A stretch of DNA of 64,000 nt from Paenibacillus sp. JDR-2 (GTDB lineage: Bacteria > Bacillota > Bacilli > Paenibacillales > Paenibacillaceae): the NCBI RefSeq assembly GCF_000023585.1, contig NC_012914.1:1560501-1624500 (forward strand), given 5' to 3'. Shown here piece after piece: positions 25,417 to 34,898 of this stretch. Below the pieces are notes generated by a model. It was not told where the DNA came from, ran no database searches, and was given only the letters and a program-made list of their open reading frames with translations. Numbering within the stretch: position 1 is the first letter of the stretch; the number at the start of each line of letters is the position of its first letter. The position numbers and the translations under genes were made by a program.

Positions 25417-25479
25417 TTTGCATAAAATATGCGGCAAAGGTATACTCGAATCCATAAGAGCATAATTGGAGGCCAAGTA

Positions 25480-26187
25480 ATGACCTTTGATGAAGTTTTG
25501 CGGGCGTTAGAGGGAATGGGAAGCGAGCAGACCAAGAGCACCTATGTGCGTCATGGTGCGAAGGAGCCTTTTTTTGGCGTAAAGATCGGCGATATGAAGA
25601 AGCTGGTCAAAGAGGTGAAGAAAGACCAGGAGCTGGTGTACAAGCTTTACGATTCCGGCAATCATGATGCCATGTATTTGGCAGGACTGACCGTTAATCC
25701 GAAAACGGTCACCAAAGAGATGCTCCGGCATTGGGTGAAGCAGGCTTATTGGTATTCGCTTGCGGAATATACGGTAGCGAATGTAACGGCGGAGAGTCCT
25801 TTTGCACGGGAGCTTGCGGTAGAATGGATGCAGTCGCCGGAAGAGATGGTTGCGGTAGCGGGATGGAGCGCCTATGCGAATTACGTGACGATCGCTCCGG
25901 ATGAAGAACTCGATTTGATGGAGATCCGAAGGCTTCTGGAGCAGGTTAAGAAGACCGTCCATGAAGAGCGGAACCGCGTGCGGTATACGATGAATACGTT
26001 TGTCATCTGCGTTGCGTCTTACGTCTTGCCCCTGACGGAGGAAGCAAAAGCCGTTGCGGAGGCGATTGGCGCCGTAAAAGTCGATGTTGGCGATACCGCC
26101 TGCAAAGTTCCGCTCGCCTCCGGCTATATCGCCAAGGTAGAAGCAAGAGGAAAGATCGGCACGAAGAAGAAAACTTGTATTTGTTGA
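25480..26187 (+). CDS. DNA alkylation repair protein, AlkD-like HEAT-repeat family
   Basis: The 235-residue all-helical protein shows AlkD-family features: YVRHGAKEPFFGVKIGDMKKLVK at the N-terminus and conserved aromatic helices (HWVKQAYWYSLAEY, GWSAYANYV). AlkD removes bulky or cationic N3/N7-alkylated bases using HEAT-like repeats. GGAGG at 25468-25472 supports the ATG at 25480. The C-terminus ends KKKTCIC. It is convergent with the MFS gene. Confidence 0.82.
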   Translation: MTFDEVLRALEGMGSEQTKSTYVRHGAKEPFFGVKIGDMKKLVKEVKKDQELVYKLYDSGNHDAMYLAGLTVNPKTVTKEMLRHWVKQAYWYSLAEYTVANVTAESPFARELAVEWMQSPEEMVAVAGWSAYANYVTIAPDEELDLMEIRRLLEQVKKTVHEERNRVRYTMNTFVICVASYVLPLTEEAKAVAEAIGAVKVDVGDTACKVPLASGYIAKVEARGKIGTKKKTCIC

Positions 26188-26191
26188 TTAA

Positions 26192-26225
26192 AAAGGCTGC
26201 TCCACCAGACGATGGAGCAGCCTTT
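26192..26225. terminator. Bidirectional terminator
   Basis: AAAGGCTGCTCCA and TGGAGCAGCCTTT flank an 8-base loop between two convergent genes, with A- and T-rich flanks. Confidence 0.85.
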
Positions 26226-26236
26226 CGTTCTTTCGT

Positions 26237-27430
26237 TTATCCCGCAGCTTGCTGCAGGGATGCTTTTTCGGCTGAACGATCGAGATTATAGCTATAGGCC
26301 GTTGCGGCAAAAGCAAGCAAGGCGAGTACGGCCGCTGCCCACGGAAGATAACGCAGACCATAATGATCGGTTACGAAGGCGCCGACCGAGGAGCCAACCG
26401 CAATCCCGATATTGGCGCTGATCGGAAGCAGGGAAGAGGCGAAATCCTTGGCTTCGGGCACATATTGCTCGGTCAGATGGATGAAGTACAGCTGGCAAGC
26501 CGCATTGATCGAGAATGAAATGAGAGCAATAGCCATCAAGCTGACGATGCCAAGCCAAGTGAACGATAAGGTAAAACCAAAAATGACGTAAACAACGGCA
26601 TGGACCAGGAACAGCGTTTTCAGCTTCGCCATGTAAGTGCCGCTTGCGATTTTGCCGCCTAGTATGTTGCTGACGATTGTCACGGCTCCGTATACGAGCA
26701 GGATGGTGCTGGTTCGGCCTTCCGAGATATGCATAACTTCCAGCATAAGCGGATTAATATAGGTGTAGATAACGAATATGGCCGCAACCCCGATAATCGG
26801 GATAAAGAAGGCAAGCAGCACTCTTGGGTTTCTCATCAAGCGAACCTGGTTTTTGAGCGAGCTTTGTACCGCCGGCAAATTTCTCGGCACGATTCGGTAC
26901 AGAAGCAGAATGCTTATAATCCCGCAAGCCGCAACCAGCCAGAAGGCGGCAGGCCATTCGAAATGCAGGCCTACGAAGGTTCCGATCGGAACGCCAAGCA
27001 CGTTGGCAATGGTGAAGCCGCCGATAATGTAAGAAAGCGCCAGCCCTCTCCGTTCAGGCGACACATAATCCGAACAGATGGAGACAGCCAGGGAAATGCT
27101 AAGCCCGCAGAAGATAGCCGTTGCCATCCGGGTAAGAAACAATACCGGATAAGAGAAGGACAATGCGCTTCCCATCGTGAACAAAACAACCAATGAGGCT
27201 CCTAGCAGCAAAGCGCGGCGTTTCGTAAAATAACCGGCGGCCATCATGACAAAAGGCGTTCCGGCCGCATAAGCAATCGCAAAGCCGGAGACCATAATGC
27301 CGGTCTGCGCAACGGAAACGCCAAGGCTGCTCGCAATGGGAGTCAGCAAACCAACAATGACATACTCAGTCGTGCCTAGAATAAAGGCCAGCAGGGTAAA
27401 GGTAAAGATAAGCAGGTTTTCTTTTTTCAT
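26237..27430 (-). CDS. MFS transporter of the AraJ/YdhP (DHA1) type
   Basis: The 397-residue protein has twelve predicted membrane segments. It opens FTLLAFILGTTEYVIVGLLTPIA, the typical start of DHA1-type sugar efflux or drug exporters, and carries a variant of motif A (GYFTKRR) and a motif C-like glycine-rich helix. Its substrate cannot be told from sequence. A clear GGAGGAT lies upstream of the ATG. It is followed by a shared bidirectional terminator. Confidence 0.9.
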   Translation of the reverse strand: MKKENLLIFTFTLLAFILGTTEYVIVGLLTPIASSLGVSVAQTGIMVSGFAIAYAAGTPFVMMAAGYFTKRRALLLGASLVVLFTMGSALSFSYPVLFLTRMATAIFCGLSISLAVSICSDYVSPERRGLALSYIIGGFTIANVLGVPIGTFVGLHFEWPAAFWLVAACGIISILLLYRIVPRNLPAVQSSLKNQVRLMRNPRVLLAFFIPIIGVAAIFVIYTYINPLMLEVMHISEGRTSTILLVYGAVTIVSNILGGKIASGTYMAKLKTLFLVHAVVYVIFGFTLSFTWLGIVSLMAIALISFSINAACQLYFIHLTEQYVPEAKDFASSLLPISANIGIAVGSSVGAFVTDHYGLRYLPWAAAVLALLAFAATAYSYNLDRSAEKASLQQAAG

Positions 27431-27467
27431 GTTGAAGATCCTCCAGGTTTATTGCTTGTAATGACTA

Positions 27468-27983
27468 TTACCAACGCTCGGAGCCAAGAAGCTTATTGCC
27501 CCTTGTCGACAGATAAGCGTGATTGGGACTGGCGTTCCAGCTGCGCAGCCTTTCCTTCAGCAGGGACGGATTATCGGGGGCTGCCGGAAAGTAAGTAATC
27601 GGAAGCCAGCTGTAATCCGGCAGGGCATCCAGATCAATGCTGCATACTTTCGTGTTGTATATAAATAAATCGCCGATATTTGCAGTGTTCCACTGGCTTA
27701 CCGGGACTTGGACCGATTGCTGCAAGCATATTCCGCCTTTGACGGGAGCCGGTTCGCCCGGGCAGAGATGCGCCCAAAGCGCGGTCGTTCCGAGTATCTC
27801 GCTAAAGGCCTGATAGACAGGCTCATACATACGTATATCCCATAAATATTGATGATGGATGTCGTAAGACTGGTCCACGGGAAGCTCCTTCACCCACAAA
27901 AGGTAACGCAGCGCATAAAAGTGCGTCACTGCTCTAGGGAATAAAGCAAAGCCGTACTGCTCCCAGTATTCCATCTCGCGCAT
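27468..27983 (-). CDS. Uncharacterised protein, faintly PhyH-like
   Basis: The 171-residue protein is not a family I can name. The stretch YLWDIRMYEPVYQAFSEILGTTALWAHL and the later GDLFIYNT and LPITYFPAAPDNPSL recall phytanoyl-CoA dioxygenase-like proteins. However, the Fe-binding HxD...H set is not visible and the length is about half, so any link is tentative. GAGGTGAG lies before the ATG at 27983; a longer frame to 28019 is less likely. It is encoded upstream of the MFS gene with a 37-base gap and is divergent from an araC-type gene, so the three may be linked. Confidence 0.6.
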   Translation of the reverse strand: MREMEYWEQYGFALFPRAVTHFYALRYLLWVKELPVDQSYDIHHQYLWDIRMYEPVYQAFSEILGTTALWAHLCPGEPAPVKGGICLQQSVQVPVSQWNTANIGDLFIYNTKVCSIDLDALPDYSWLPITYFPAAPDNPSLLKERLRSWNASPNHAYLSTRGNKLLGSERW

Positions 27984-28129
27984 ACTCTCACCTCTTTCGG
28001 CTCTCTCTCCTACAGTCAAAGCTTAAAGGAAGGCTCCAGCAGCGGCAATGAAGCATCTTGCCGTATATGTTAGCGATGTGATATATCTTGCTGTATAGAC
28101 AAAGGATATTTGGAAAAGAGGGAGTAGGG

Positions 28130-28966
28130 ATGACGGCTTCCGCTGCCGGAGAGGAAATACAAAGTCATCTGCTGTATGCCGGAAAAGTAAGCGATACGCC
28201 TAACTGGAATTTTCCGAGCCATAAGCATGATGATTTGCACGAAATTATCGTCGTATGCGGCGGCCAAGGGATGTTTACGATTGGAGGACAATCGTATAGC
28301 GCAAGCGGGGGAGACATTCTCGTCTACAATAAAGGGGTTCTGCATGAAGAGCAGTCATCAATCGATAATCCGTTAATCACCTATTACTGCGGATTCTCGC
28401 TGCCCAAGGCTAGTCCGTCCGAGGATTGGGTCATTCCGCCTGACGTCGAGCCCGTGATCCGGTCCAGCCGCGTATTCCCGGAAATTGAGGCTTTGATGAA
28501 AATGATTGTAGATGAATCCTCCATTAAAGAGGATGGGTATGAGGGGATCAGCCGTTATTTGATTAATTCCGTTATTTTGCTGCTTAGAAGAGCGGTTAGG
28601 AATCAACAGCATATTAAGCAGGAATCCAATACCGGATTAGCCGAGCAAATCAAGGATTATATCGACAGGAACTTTACGCAAAATATAAGCCTTAAGGATT
28701 TGGGACGGCAATTCCATGTGAACCCTTATTATATTTCCCATGTATTTAAAGACCATTATCGGATTTCTCCGATTAACTACGCCATTCACCGACGGATTGG
28801 AGAGGCGACTAGACTGCTCGTAACGACGGAGATGAAGGTATGGGAAGTGGCGAAGCTTCTGGGCTACGACAATCCGAATTATTTCTCGATTATTTTCCGC
28901 CGGGTAACGGGGTTGTCTCCCAACCGGTTCCGGGAAAGCAATCAGCAGAATTTGTTTCCCCGTTAA
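28130..28966 (+). CDS. AraC-family transcriptional regulator with cupin domain
   Basis: The 278-residue protein has an N-terminal cupin (SHKHDDLHEIIVVCGGQGMFTIGG, GDILVYNKGVLHEEQ) and a C-terminal double helix-turn-helix (ISLKDLGRQFHVNPYYISHVFKDHYR ... VWEVAKLLGYDNPNYFSIIFRR). The cupin normally binds a small sugar-like effector. It lies divergent from the MFS pair and may control it. GAGGGAG lies before the ATG at 28130. Confidence 0.9.
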   Translation: MTASAAGEEIQSHLLYAGKVSDTPNWNFPSHKHDDLHEIIVVCGGQGMFTIGGQSYSASGGDILVYNKGVLHEEQSSIDNPLITYYCGFSLPKASPSEDWVIPPDVEPVIRSSRVFPEIEALMKMIVDESSIKEDGYEGISRYLINSVILLLRRAVRNQQHIKQESNTGLAEQIKDYIDRNFTQNISLKDLGRQFHVNPYYISHVFKDHYRISPINYAIHRRIGEATRLLVTTEMKVWEVAKLLGYDNPNYFSIIFRRVTGLSPNRFRESNQQNLFPR

Positions 28967-29003
28967 AGCCGTTTGTGAAGAGTTTTCAAAAGTCGTTGTG
29001 AAA

Positions 29004-29047
29004 AACACCAATCCGCGTTACCAATAAGGGTAACACGGATTGGTGTT
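29004..29047. terminator. Bidirectional terminator
   Basis: Nineteen-base arms starting AACACCAATCCG and ending CGGATTGGTGTT, with one mismatch, are flanked by A- and T-runs between the convergent araC and lipoprotein genes. Confidence 0.88.
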
Positions 29048-29087
29048 TTTTGTTTTTAATCAATTTTGCTATTGTCTAGATTGTTTA

Positions 29088-29651
29088 TTATTTTTGATTT
29101 AGTGCCTCAACTGCTTCAAAAAAAGCATCACTGTACTGCTCGTACAACCCGGTATCAAATTCGTATTCTGTGTCATTAGCTTTCGGAGGATCATTTTGTA
29201 ATTTTTTATACAAAGTATCAATCTCACCAGAAACCTTCGTCCACAATTGTTTTACTTCATCATAATTCGAATCTAATCCTTGGATATACGTATCGTATTC
29301 TGCTTTCTTTTCCATCGACTTGCTGAGTTGCTGGATCATGAAGTCAATATCCATGGTGCTTCCTGTAGCATCAGTCCCATCATAGGCATAATGGCCGATG
29401 TTAACAAGTCCATCATTCCATATTTTACCTATAACAAAGTTTTTTATATCCATTAATGTCGATTCTGCAGTAGGCTTTTCATCTGATTGAGTAGAAGAAT
29501 CGGTCTGTATCCCTGCATCCTCAAAAGCCTGTTTTACACTATCTTGTATTATCTCTTCATCGGATTTTTCTTTACCACCGCACCCAGCTAATACAAACAG
29601 TGTAGTTAAGCATAGAATGATATAAAAAAATTTTTTTCTAAATATGGACAT
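29088..29651 (-). CDS. AT-rich lipoprotein of unknown function
   Basis: The 187-residue protein has a lipoprotein signal (MSIFRKKFFYIILCLTTLFVLAGC, Cys at residue 24) followed by an acidic helical mature part (DEEIIQDSVKQAFEDAG, QQLSKSMEKKAEYDTYIQGL). I do not recognise the family. The gene and its flanks are visibly more AT-rich than the neighbours, which may point to transfer. It stands alone. Confidence 0.75.
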   Translation of the reverse strand: MSIFRKKFFYIILCLTTLFVLAGCGGKEKSDEEIIQDSVKQAFEDAGIQTDSSTQSDEKPTAESTLMDIKNFVIGKIWNDGLVNIGHYAYDGTDATGSTMDIDFMIQQLSKSMEKKAEYDTYIQGLDSNYDEVKQLWTKVSGEIDTLYKKLQNDPPKANDTEYEFDTGLYEQYSDAFFEAVEALNQK

Positions 29652-29780
29652 TTTAAATCTACTCCTCTATTTTCAATAATTTTCCACTTTAATTATATCG
29701 GTTTTGTTAGGATGAAAATAAAGAAAAAGTTTAGAGGAAGGTTTCGAAGACTATCCTCTCCGCTAAAAACCCTCCAATCG

Positions 29781-29823
29781 AAAAAGAGGCAGCTTATGGC
29801 CATTAGCCATTAAGCTGCCTCTT
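29781..29823 (-). terminator. Terminator of the DJ-1/PfpI gene
   Basis: AAGAGGCAGCTTA and TAAGCTGCCTCTT form the outer stem, with an inner TGGC/GCCA pairing. On the minus strand a T-run follows. Confidence 0.85.
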
Positions 29824-29836
29824 GCACAATTATCAA

Positions 29837-30439
29837 TTACGATGTCAGAGCTTCCGCATCTGCTGCGGTAGTTGCGGCATCCTCGCGGACAAGCTTCAGG
29901 AACTCGCGCATAAAGCCGGGAAGATCCGGCCAAGCATGGCCGGTTACAAGCTTGCCGTCCACATGAAGCGTCTCGTCCGCATAGCAGGCGCCAAGGCGCT
30001 CAACTTCCAGGCGCGAAGCGTTATAGGCCGTCATGGTGCGGCCATTGAAGTAGCTGTAATCGGGCAACGAGAGGAATACCTGCGCCCCGTGGCAGATGGC
30101 GCCGATCGGTTTGTCGGCATCAATAAAATGCTGCAGAATGCGAGGCAGCTCCGCATTGCCGCGAATATACTCCGGCGCTCTACCCCCGGGAATAATAATA
30201 GCTGCGTAATCGGAAGGGTCGACATCGGAGAATCCCAAATGGGATTGCAGCTGATGAGCGGGCTTTTCCGTATACGTATCCCAGCCCTCGATAAAGTCAT
30301 GGCATACGGTATGTAAGATTTTCTGTGTCGGGGAAGCGATAACAGCCTCGTAGCCTTCCTCCAGCAGTCTGTAGTATGGATAATACACTTCCAAAACTTC
30401 CGCGGCATCGCCAGTCACGATAAGCACTTTGTTCGACAT
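29837..30439 (-). CDS. DJ-1/PfpI family protein
   Basis: The 200-residue protein shows the class I glutamine amidotransferase-like fold: MSNKVLIVTGDAAEVLE, DYAAIIIPGGRAPEYIRG with the family Glu-like position, and the nucleophile Cys in GAICHGAQVF. Members act as cysteine proteases, deglycases or chaperones, and the exact role here is open. GGAGGAG before the ATG at 30439 fixes the start, although the frame runs on to 30511 through the leader repeats. The leader carries two identical 35-bp hairpin repeats. Confidence 0.88.
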   Translation of the reverse strand: MSNKVLIVTGDAAEVLEVYYPYYRLLEEGYEAVIASPTQKILHTVCHDFIEGWDTYTEKPAHQLQSHLGFSDVDPSDYAAIIIPGGRAPEYIRGNAELPRILQHFIDADKPIGAICHGAQVFLSLPDYSYFNGRTMTAYNASRLEVERLGACYADETLHVDGKLVTGHAWPDLPGFMREFLKLVREDAATTAADAEALTS

Positions 30440-30453
30440 GGGATCACTCCTCC

Positions 30454-30529
30454 AAAGAATTGTGAAGCAATTCTTACTTCGAAAGCATGGGCTTAAAGAA
30501 TTGTGAAGCAATTCTTACTTCGAAAGCAT
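30454..30529 (-). repeat. Two identical 35-bp leader repeats upstream of the DJ-1/PfpI gene
   Basis: Copies at 30454-30488 and 30495-30529 are identical. Read in gene orientation each is ATGCTTTCGAAGTA followed by a hairpin with arms AAGAATTG and CAATTCTT. The gene-proximal copy is followed directly by TTTGGAGGAG. The same pattern lies upstream of the genes at 5889 and 50562. Confidence 0.85.
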
Positions 30530-30741
30530 TCTCGCTGGAAATTTATTGAACAACACAGCTATTATGCACTCCACTTTAGCGACAGTCAATATTTTCCTTT
30601 TTCACATGCGAAAAATCGGTCGTTTCTACTAGAATCAACGCTTGAAGTGCGTGAAATTACCTATACAATAAATAAGAATAGCCATACTGCTGAATTACAT
30701 ATTTGCTATATTTAAAGGAAGGAAGCTGGGGGTGCGTCATC

Positions 30742-32547
30742 ATGAGAACGGGCTTTTCCAATCCAATGACCAAGCTAAGCGTGAAGCAGCAGCTGTTGCT
30801 ATTGTTCCTGCTTATGGTCAGCCCGATATTCATTCTTCACAGCTACGGAAATTCGGAGGCCGAGCAGATACTTAAACGCCACGTAACGAATGCCTACGCT
30901 GAACTGAACAAACAGAACCATACGCTGATCGACCGGGATATCGATACCGTCAACAAAATTACAACGACGATTATCCAAAACCCGACCGCTCAGCAGCTTG
31001 TACCCGATGACGCTGAAACCGTCATTGAACGCGTCCGGAAATACGAGAAAATGGATGCTTTGCTGGCAGGCTATTCAACCGCCTTAAACGGCGGGGAGGC
31101 TGTTTATTACAGTCTGTATATCTATGATCCTAATAACTATTATTTTTTTGCGCCTAAAGTCCAGATGATCCAGAGCGGCGTCTATTTCTTCTCCGATGCC
31201 AATAAGCCGAAATGGTTCGATAAGGCGGTAGGGCTGAAGGGTCAAGGCTTTATGGAAATTATCGAAAATAACGATATGCTCGTCAAGAAACGCACTCTAG
31301 CTTATATCCGGGCGGTGAATACGGTTAGTCAGGGCCATAGCGTCATTGGCGTGCTCATCGCAACCAACATGGATAAGAAGCTTGCCGAATCGATGCAGTC
31401 GGTCTCCTTGCCCGGCGGAGAAATCTTTTTTACGGATAAGCAAAATTATATTCTGGCTTCTACAAGTCCGAAGACCATGGGTTCCACGGTTGAGCTTCCT
31501 GTAACCGCTTCCGGCGAAGCGGAAAGCCTGAATAAACCGATTATGACGTCTGAGTACATCTATATGGCTAGCGACAATGAACTGCTGCAGCAGCGGCTTA
31601 TCTACAAAATCCCGATCAAATCGCTCCTTCAGCAGCAAAATGAAGTGAAACGGGTTATCCAGCTGATATCGGTGGCATACATCCTGTTCGGGTGTATCGT
31701 AATTTTCTATTTCTGGCGATCTTTAATGACGCCTTTGCAAAGACTGGCAACGTTTGTCCGCCGTTACGAGCCTGGCAAGAGAGTGCCGGAGACGCCTGGC
31801 AAAGGCAGAAATGACGAGGTGGGAGTATTGATTGGAGCCCTTTATGATATGGCCCGCCGGCTCAATGGACTTATTCATGATAAATACCAGATGGAGATCA
31901 AGCAGCGGGAAAGCCAGCTTCAAATTTTGTACCAGCAGATTAATCCTCATCTTCTTTATAACACGCTTGAAAGCATTTATTGGAAAAGCTCGCTCGAAGG
32001 CAATTCCGAATCGGCGGAAATGATCAAGGAGCTGTCGAAGCTGATGAAGATCAGCCTAAGCCGCGGCCGGGAGCTGATTACGCTGGCGGAGGAGCTTGAG
32101 CACGCGGCTGCTTATGTAAAGCTGCAGCAGAAGCGTTACGACTATGACTTCCAGGTTATCTGGGCGGTTCCGGAGGAGATGATGAATCATCTCATTCCGA
32201 AGGTTACGCTGCAGCCGTTAATCGAGAATGCCATCATCCATGGCGTCAAGAACATGGGTGAAGACGGCGAGATTCATATTAACGCGGAGTACGAAGGCGA
32301 CAAGCTGCTGATCCGCGTGGAGGACAACGGTTATAAAGAGGTGGATCATAAAGCGATTGAGTCTCTGTTAAATGAGCCAGCCGCTCAATCCTCTTCCGGA
32401 TACGGAGTTAAAAACATACACCAAAGGCTTCAGCTGCATTTTGGCAACGTCTATGGCATTCAGTATAAAAAAAGAAACGGCGGCGGAACGATCGTTACGA
32501 TCATGCTTCCGGCAGCCGGCGAAAGGAAGGAACTAGGCGATGTATAA
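30742..32547 (+). CDS. YesM-like membrane sensor histidine kinase
   Basis: The 601-residue protein has a first membrane helix at ~15-33 (LLLLFLLMVSPIFIL), a large extracytoplasmic sensor, a second helix near 310-330 (ISVAYILFGCIVIFYFW), HAMP, then a His_kinase domain with QINPHLLYNTLESIYWKS and an HATPase (LQPLIENAIIHG, VEDNGY). The usual HF of NPHFLF reads HL here. The start at 30742 follows GGGGGTG with 8-base spacing. It overlaps the regulator gene by 8 bases. Confidence 0.92.
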   Translation: MRTGFSNPMTKLSVKQQLLLLFLLMVSPIFILHSYGNSEAEQILKRHVTNAYAELNKQNHTLIDRDIDTVNKITTTIIQNPTAQQLVPDDAETVIERVRKYEKMDALLAGYSTALNGGEAVYYSLYIYDPNNYYFFAPKVQMIQSGVYFFSDANKPKWFDKAVGLKGQGFMEIIENNDMLVKKRTLAYIRAVNTVSQGHSVIGVLIATNMDKKLAESMQSVSLPGGEIFFTDKQNYILASTSPKTMGSTVELPVTASGEAESLNKPIMTSEYIYMASDNELLQQRLIYKIPIKSLLQQQNEVKRVIQLISVAYILFGCIVIFYFWRSLMTPLQRLATFVRRYEPGKRVPETPGKGRNDEVGVLIGALYDMARRLNGLIHDKYQMEIKQRESQLQILYQQINPHLLYNTLESIYWKSSLEGNSESAEMIKELSKLMKISLSRGRELITLAEELEHAAAYVKLQQKRYDYDFQVIWAVPEEMMNHLIPKVTLQPLIENAIIHGVKNMGEDGEIHINAEYEGDKLLIRVEDNGYKEVDHKAIESLLNEPAAQSSSGYGVKNIHQRLQLHFGNVYGIQYKKRNGGGTIVTIMLPAAGERKELGDV

Positions 32548-33874
32548 CATACTGGTGGTGGATGACGAACCGCTTATTTGCAAAGGTCTGAGCAGCGTAC
32601 TGGCTTCTTCCGGCATTGATATTTCCGCCATACATATGGCCCATAACGGTTACGAGGCGCTCGACGTCCTGAGGACCGACGATATTGATCTGCTTATTAC
32701 CGATATTCAGATGGGGACGATGAACGGCATCGAGCTGATGCAGCAGGCGAAGTTAATTAAGCCGTGGGTGCAGACGATTATTATTTCGGCCCATGAGACG
32801 TTTCATTATGCCCAGATGGCGATCCGACTTGGGGCAAAGGACTATTTGATCAAGCCGCTGAACAACGAGCAGTTTCTTGATTCCGTGCGCAACGTATTGC
32901 TTAAGCTTCATAAGCCCGAGCCCGCCGAGCAAGAGAAACTGATTGCGGGTATGCAGGAGCATTTTCATATGGATGAGCTGAATCCGCAATCCGTGGATTG
33001 GCTTAATCAGCTGGCGAGCGGTCAGCCATCGCTTAAAGTGCAGGATATTATTCGAATCTTGAAGGAGAAGCATGGGATCCGGCTAGAGGGTCCTTATTTC
33101 TCCATGATCCGCATCCGGCTTAATCTAACGGACCGTAACCGCGAATTAACGAAGGCGGATGAGGGATTGCTCCGTTATGCCGCGCTTAATATCGTAAATG
33201 AGCTCTTTGACGAGCATTGGAATAATACCGCCTTTTATGCTTCGGAGCGGGAAATCACTATTATTTTGCAATGGAATGAGACGCAGTACGGGGAGACGGC
33301 ATCATCCGGCATTATGAACGAGTTGGATATGATTGGCCGCAGTCTGCAATTCAACATCCAGAAGTATCTGGGAATCGCAAGCGTTATCGGCATCAGCCAG
33401 ATCCTGAAGGGAATTGAATTTATTGACGTCCTTCAAGACCAGGTCATTAAAGCGTTGAGCTGCAACGACCGGCACAAGGATCATTATGTGTTTTATTACG
33501 GGGATTTCAACTGGAATCAATATTCCCAGCGCCCGACGGAGGAAGAGTTCACCGCACAGACCAGCCTGATTGTCGAGAAAGCGATGGAGTATATTAACCA
33601 GAACTACGCGCAAAAGGGTCTAACCCTGCATGAAGTCGCGCAGAACAATCACGTCAGCCCGAATTACCTTAGCTATCTCTTCAAGAAGGAGACCGGCTAT
33701 AACCTGTGGGAATATGTCGTCAAGCTGCGGATGGAAGAGAGCAAGAGGCTTCTTCTTCAAACGGACATGAGACGGTATGAAATTTCAGAGAAGGTTGGTT
33801 ATGAATCGCCGGAGCATTTCAGCAAAATTTTCAAAAAATATTACGGCATGAGTCCAAGCGAGCTAAAGAAGTAG
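32540..33874 (+). CDS. YesN-like response regulator, AraC-type output
   Basis: The 444-residue protein has a receiver domain (VDDEPLICKGL, phospho-acceptor in DLLITDIQMGTMNG, Lys in DYLIKPL) and a C-terminal AraC domain (LTLHEVAQNNHVSPNYLSYLFKKETG ... RYEISEKVGYESPEHFSKIFKKYYG). It is expected to respond to the kinase at 30742 and to activate the ABC transporter and GH32 genes downstream. Confidence 0.92.
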   Translation: MYNILVVDDEPLICKGLSSVLASSGIDISAIHMAHNGYEALDVLRTDDIDLLITDIQMGTMNGIELMQQAKLIKPWVQTIIISAHETFHYAQMAIRLGAKDYLIKPLNNEQFLDSVRNVLLKLHKPEPAEQEKLIAGMQEHFHMDELNPQSVDWLNQLASGQPSLKVQDIIRILKEKHGIRLEGPYFSMIRIRLNLTDRNRELTKADEGLLRYAALNIVNELFDEHWNNTAFYASEREITIILQWNETQYGETASSGIMNELDMIGRSLQFNIQKYLGIASVIGISQILKGIEFIDVLQDQVIKALSCNDRHKDHYVFYYGDFNWNQYSQRPTEEEFTAQTSLIVEKAMEYINQNYAQKGLTLHEVAQNNHVSPNYLSYLFKKETGYNLWEYVVKLRMEESKRLLLQTDMRRYEISEKVGYESPEHFSKIFKKYYGMSPSELKK

Positions 33875-33971
33875 AATTACTCATCATTGCCTTGGATACG
33901 CACATTACCTCGAGAGGGTCCTTTTTTTACAATAAGAGAAGAGGATTGCTAAAGGAAAGAGGGAGACTTGT

Positions 33972-34898
33972 ATGGAGCAACACGCTGTCGCAAACGCGCC
34001 TCTCGAGCGTAAAGGCCGATTTGCCGTATTTTTGAGGAAGCATTTCTGGGGACTACTGTTCCTGCTTCCCGCCTTTATTATTTTTATCTTGTTTCTATGG
34101 GTCCCGATTTTCAAAGGATTCATCTACAGCTTCTACCACATTGACTTTGTAAAAGGAAACAGCTTCGTCGGATTCGACAACTATAAAGTCGCGCTTCACG
34201 ATAAGGACGCTTGGACAGCGGTGAAGAACACCGTTTATTATATGTTCCTTTGTCTTGTGATTGGCTTCTGGATCCCGATTGTATTCGCCATTGCGATTTC
34301 CGAACTTCGCCGGTTCCAAGGCGTTGTCCGCGTAGCCGCTTATCTGCCGAATATTATTCCGGTAGTCGTTTTGTACGGATTATGGCGCTGGTTCTATGAT
34401 CCTGTTGGACCGATCAACGGCGTGATTACAGGTTGGTTTGGCGCCGATGAACCGGTATCCTTTATGACCGATACCAAATGGTCGATGATCTCCCTTGTAA
34501 TTATGGAATCATGGCAGCAATTCGGCTCGGCGATGCTTATCTATTTGGCCGCTGTGCTCAGCATTCCGCGCGACTGGTACGAAGCGGCGGAAATCGACGG
34601 GGCAGGCGTATGGAACAGAATCCGCCATATTACGTTGCCTTCGATTAAAGGGCTGCTTGGCCTGCTTCTCATTCTACAGCTGATCGGGACCTCGCAGGGT
34701 TATCAATCCCAGCTTGCGATGCTCGACGGCGGACCTAATAATGCGACATTGACTTACGCATTGCTTATCGTAAAATACGCCTTTAACCAACAAAATTACG
34801 GGGTTGCGGCCGCGCTTGGCGTTCTGATGTTTATCGTGCTGGGCTTGCTCGCCATCGTTCAATACAGGCTTCAAGGCAAGGAGGGAGACGTACGATGA
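33972..34898 (+). CDS. CUT1 ABC sugar permease (MalF-like)
   Basis: The 308-residue protein has six membrane segments and the EAA loop WYEAAEIDGAGVWNRIRHITLPSI. An AGGAAAGAGGGAG region precedes the ATG. Its end overlaps the next gene by 4 bases (ATGA), so the two permeases are made together. The gene context suggests uptake of fructan-type oligosaccharides. Confidence 0.92.
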   Translation: MEQHAVANAPLERKGRFAVFLRKHFWGLLFLLPAFIIFILFLWVPIFKGFIYSFYHIDFVKGNSFVGFDNYKVALHDKDAWTAVKNTVYYMFLCLVIGFWIPIVFAIAISELRRFQGVVRVAAYLPNIIPVVVLYGLWRWFYDPVGPINGVITGWFGADEPVSFMTDTKWSMISLVIMESWQQFGSAMLIYLAAVLSIPRDWYEAAEIDGAGVWNRIRHITLPSIKGLLGLLLILQLIGTSQGYQSQLAMLDGGPNNATLTYALLIVKYAFNQQNYGVAAALGVLMFIVLGLLAIVQYRLQGKEGDVR

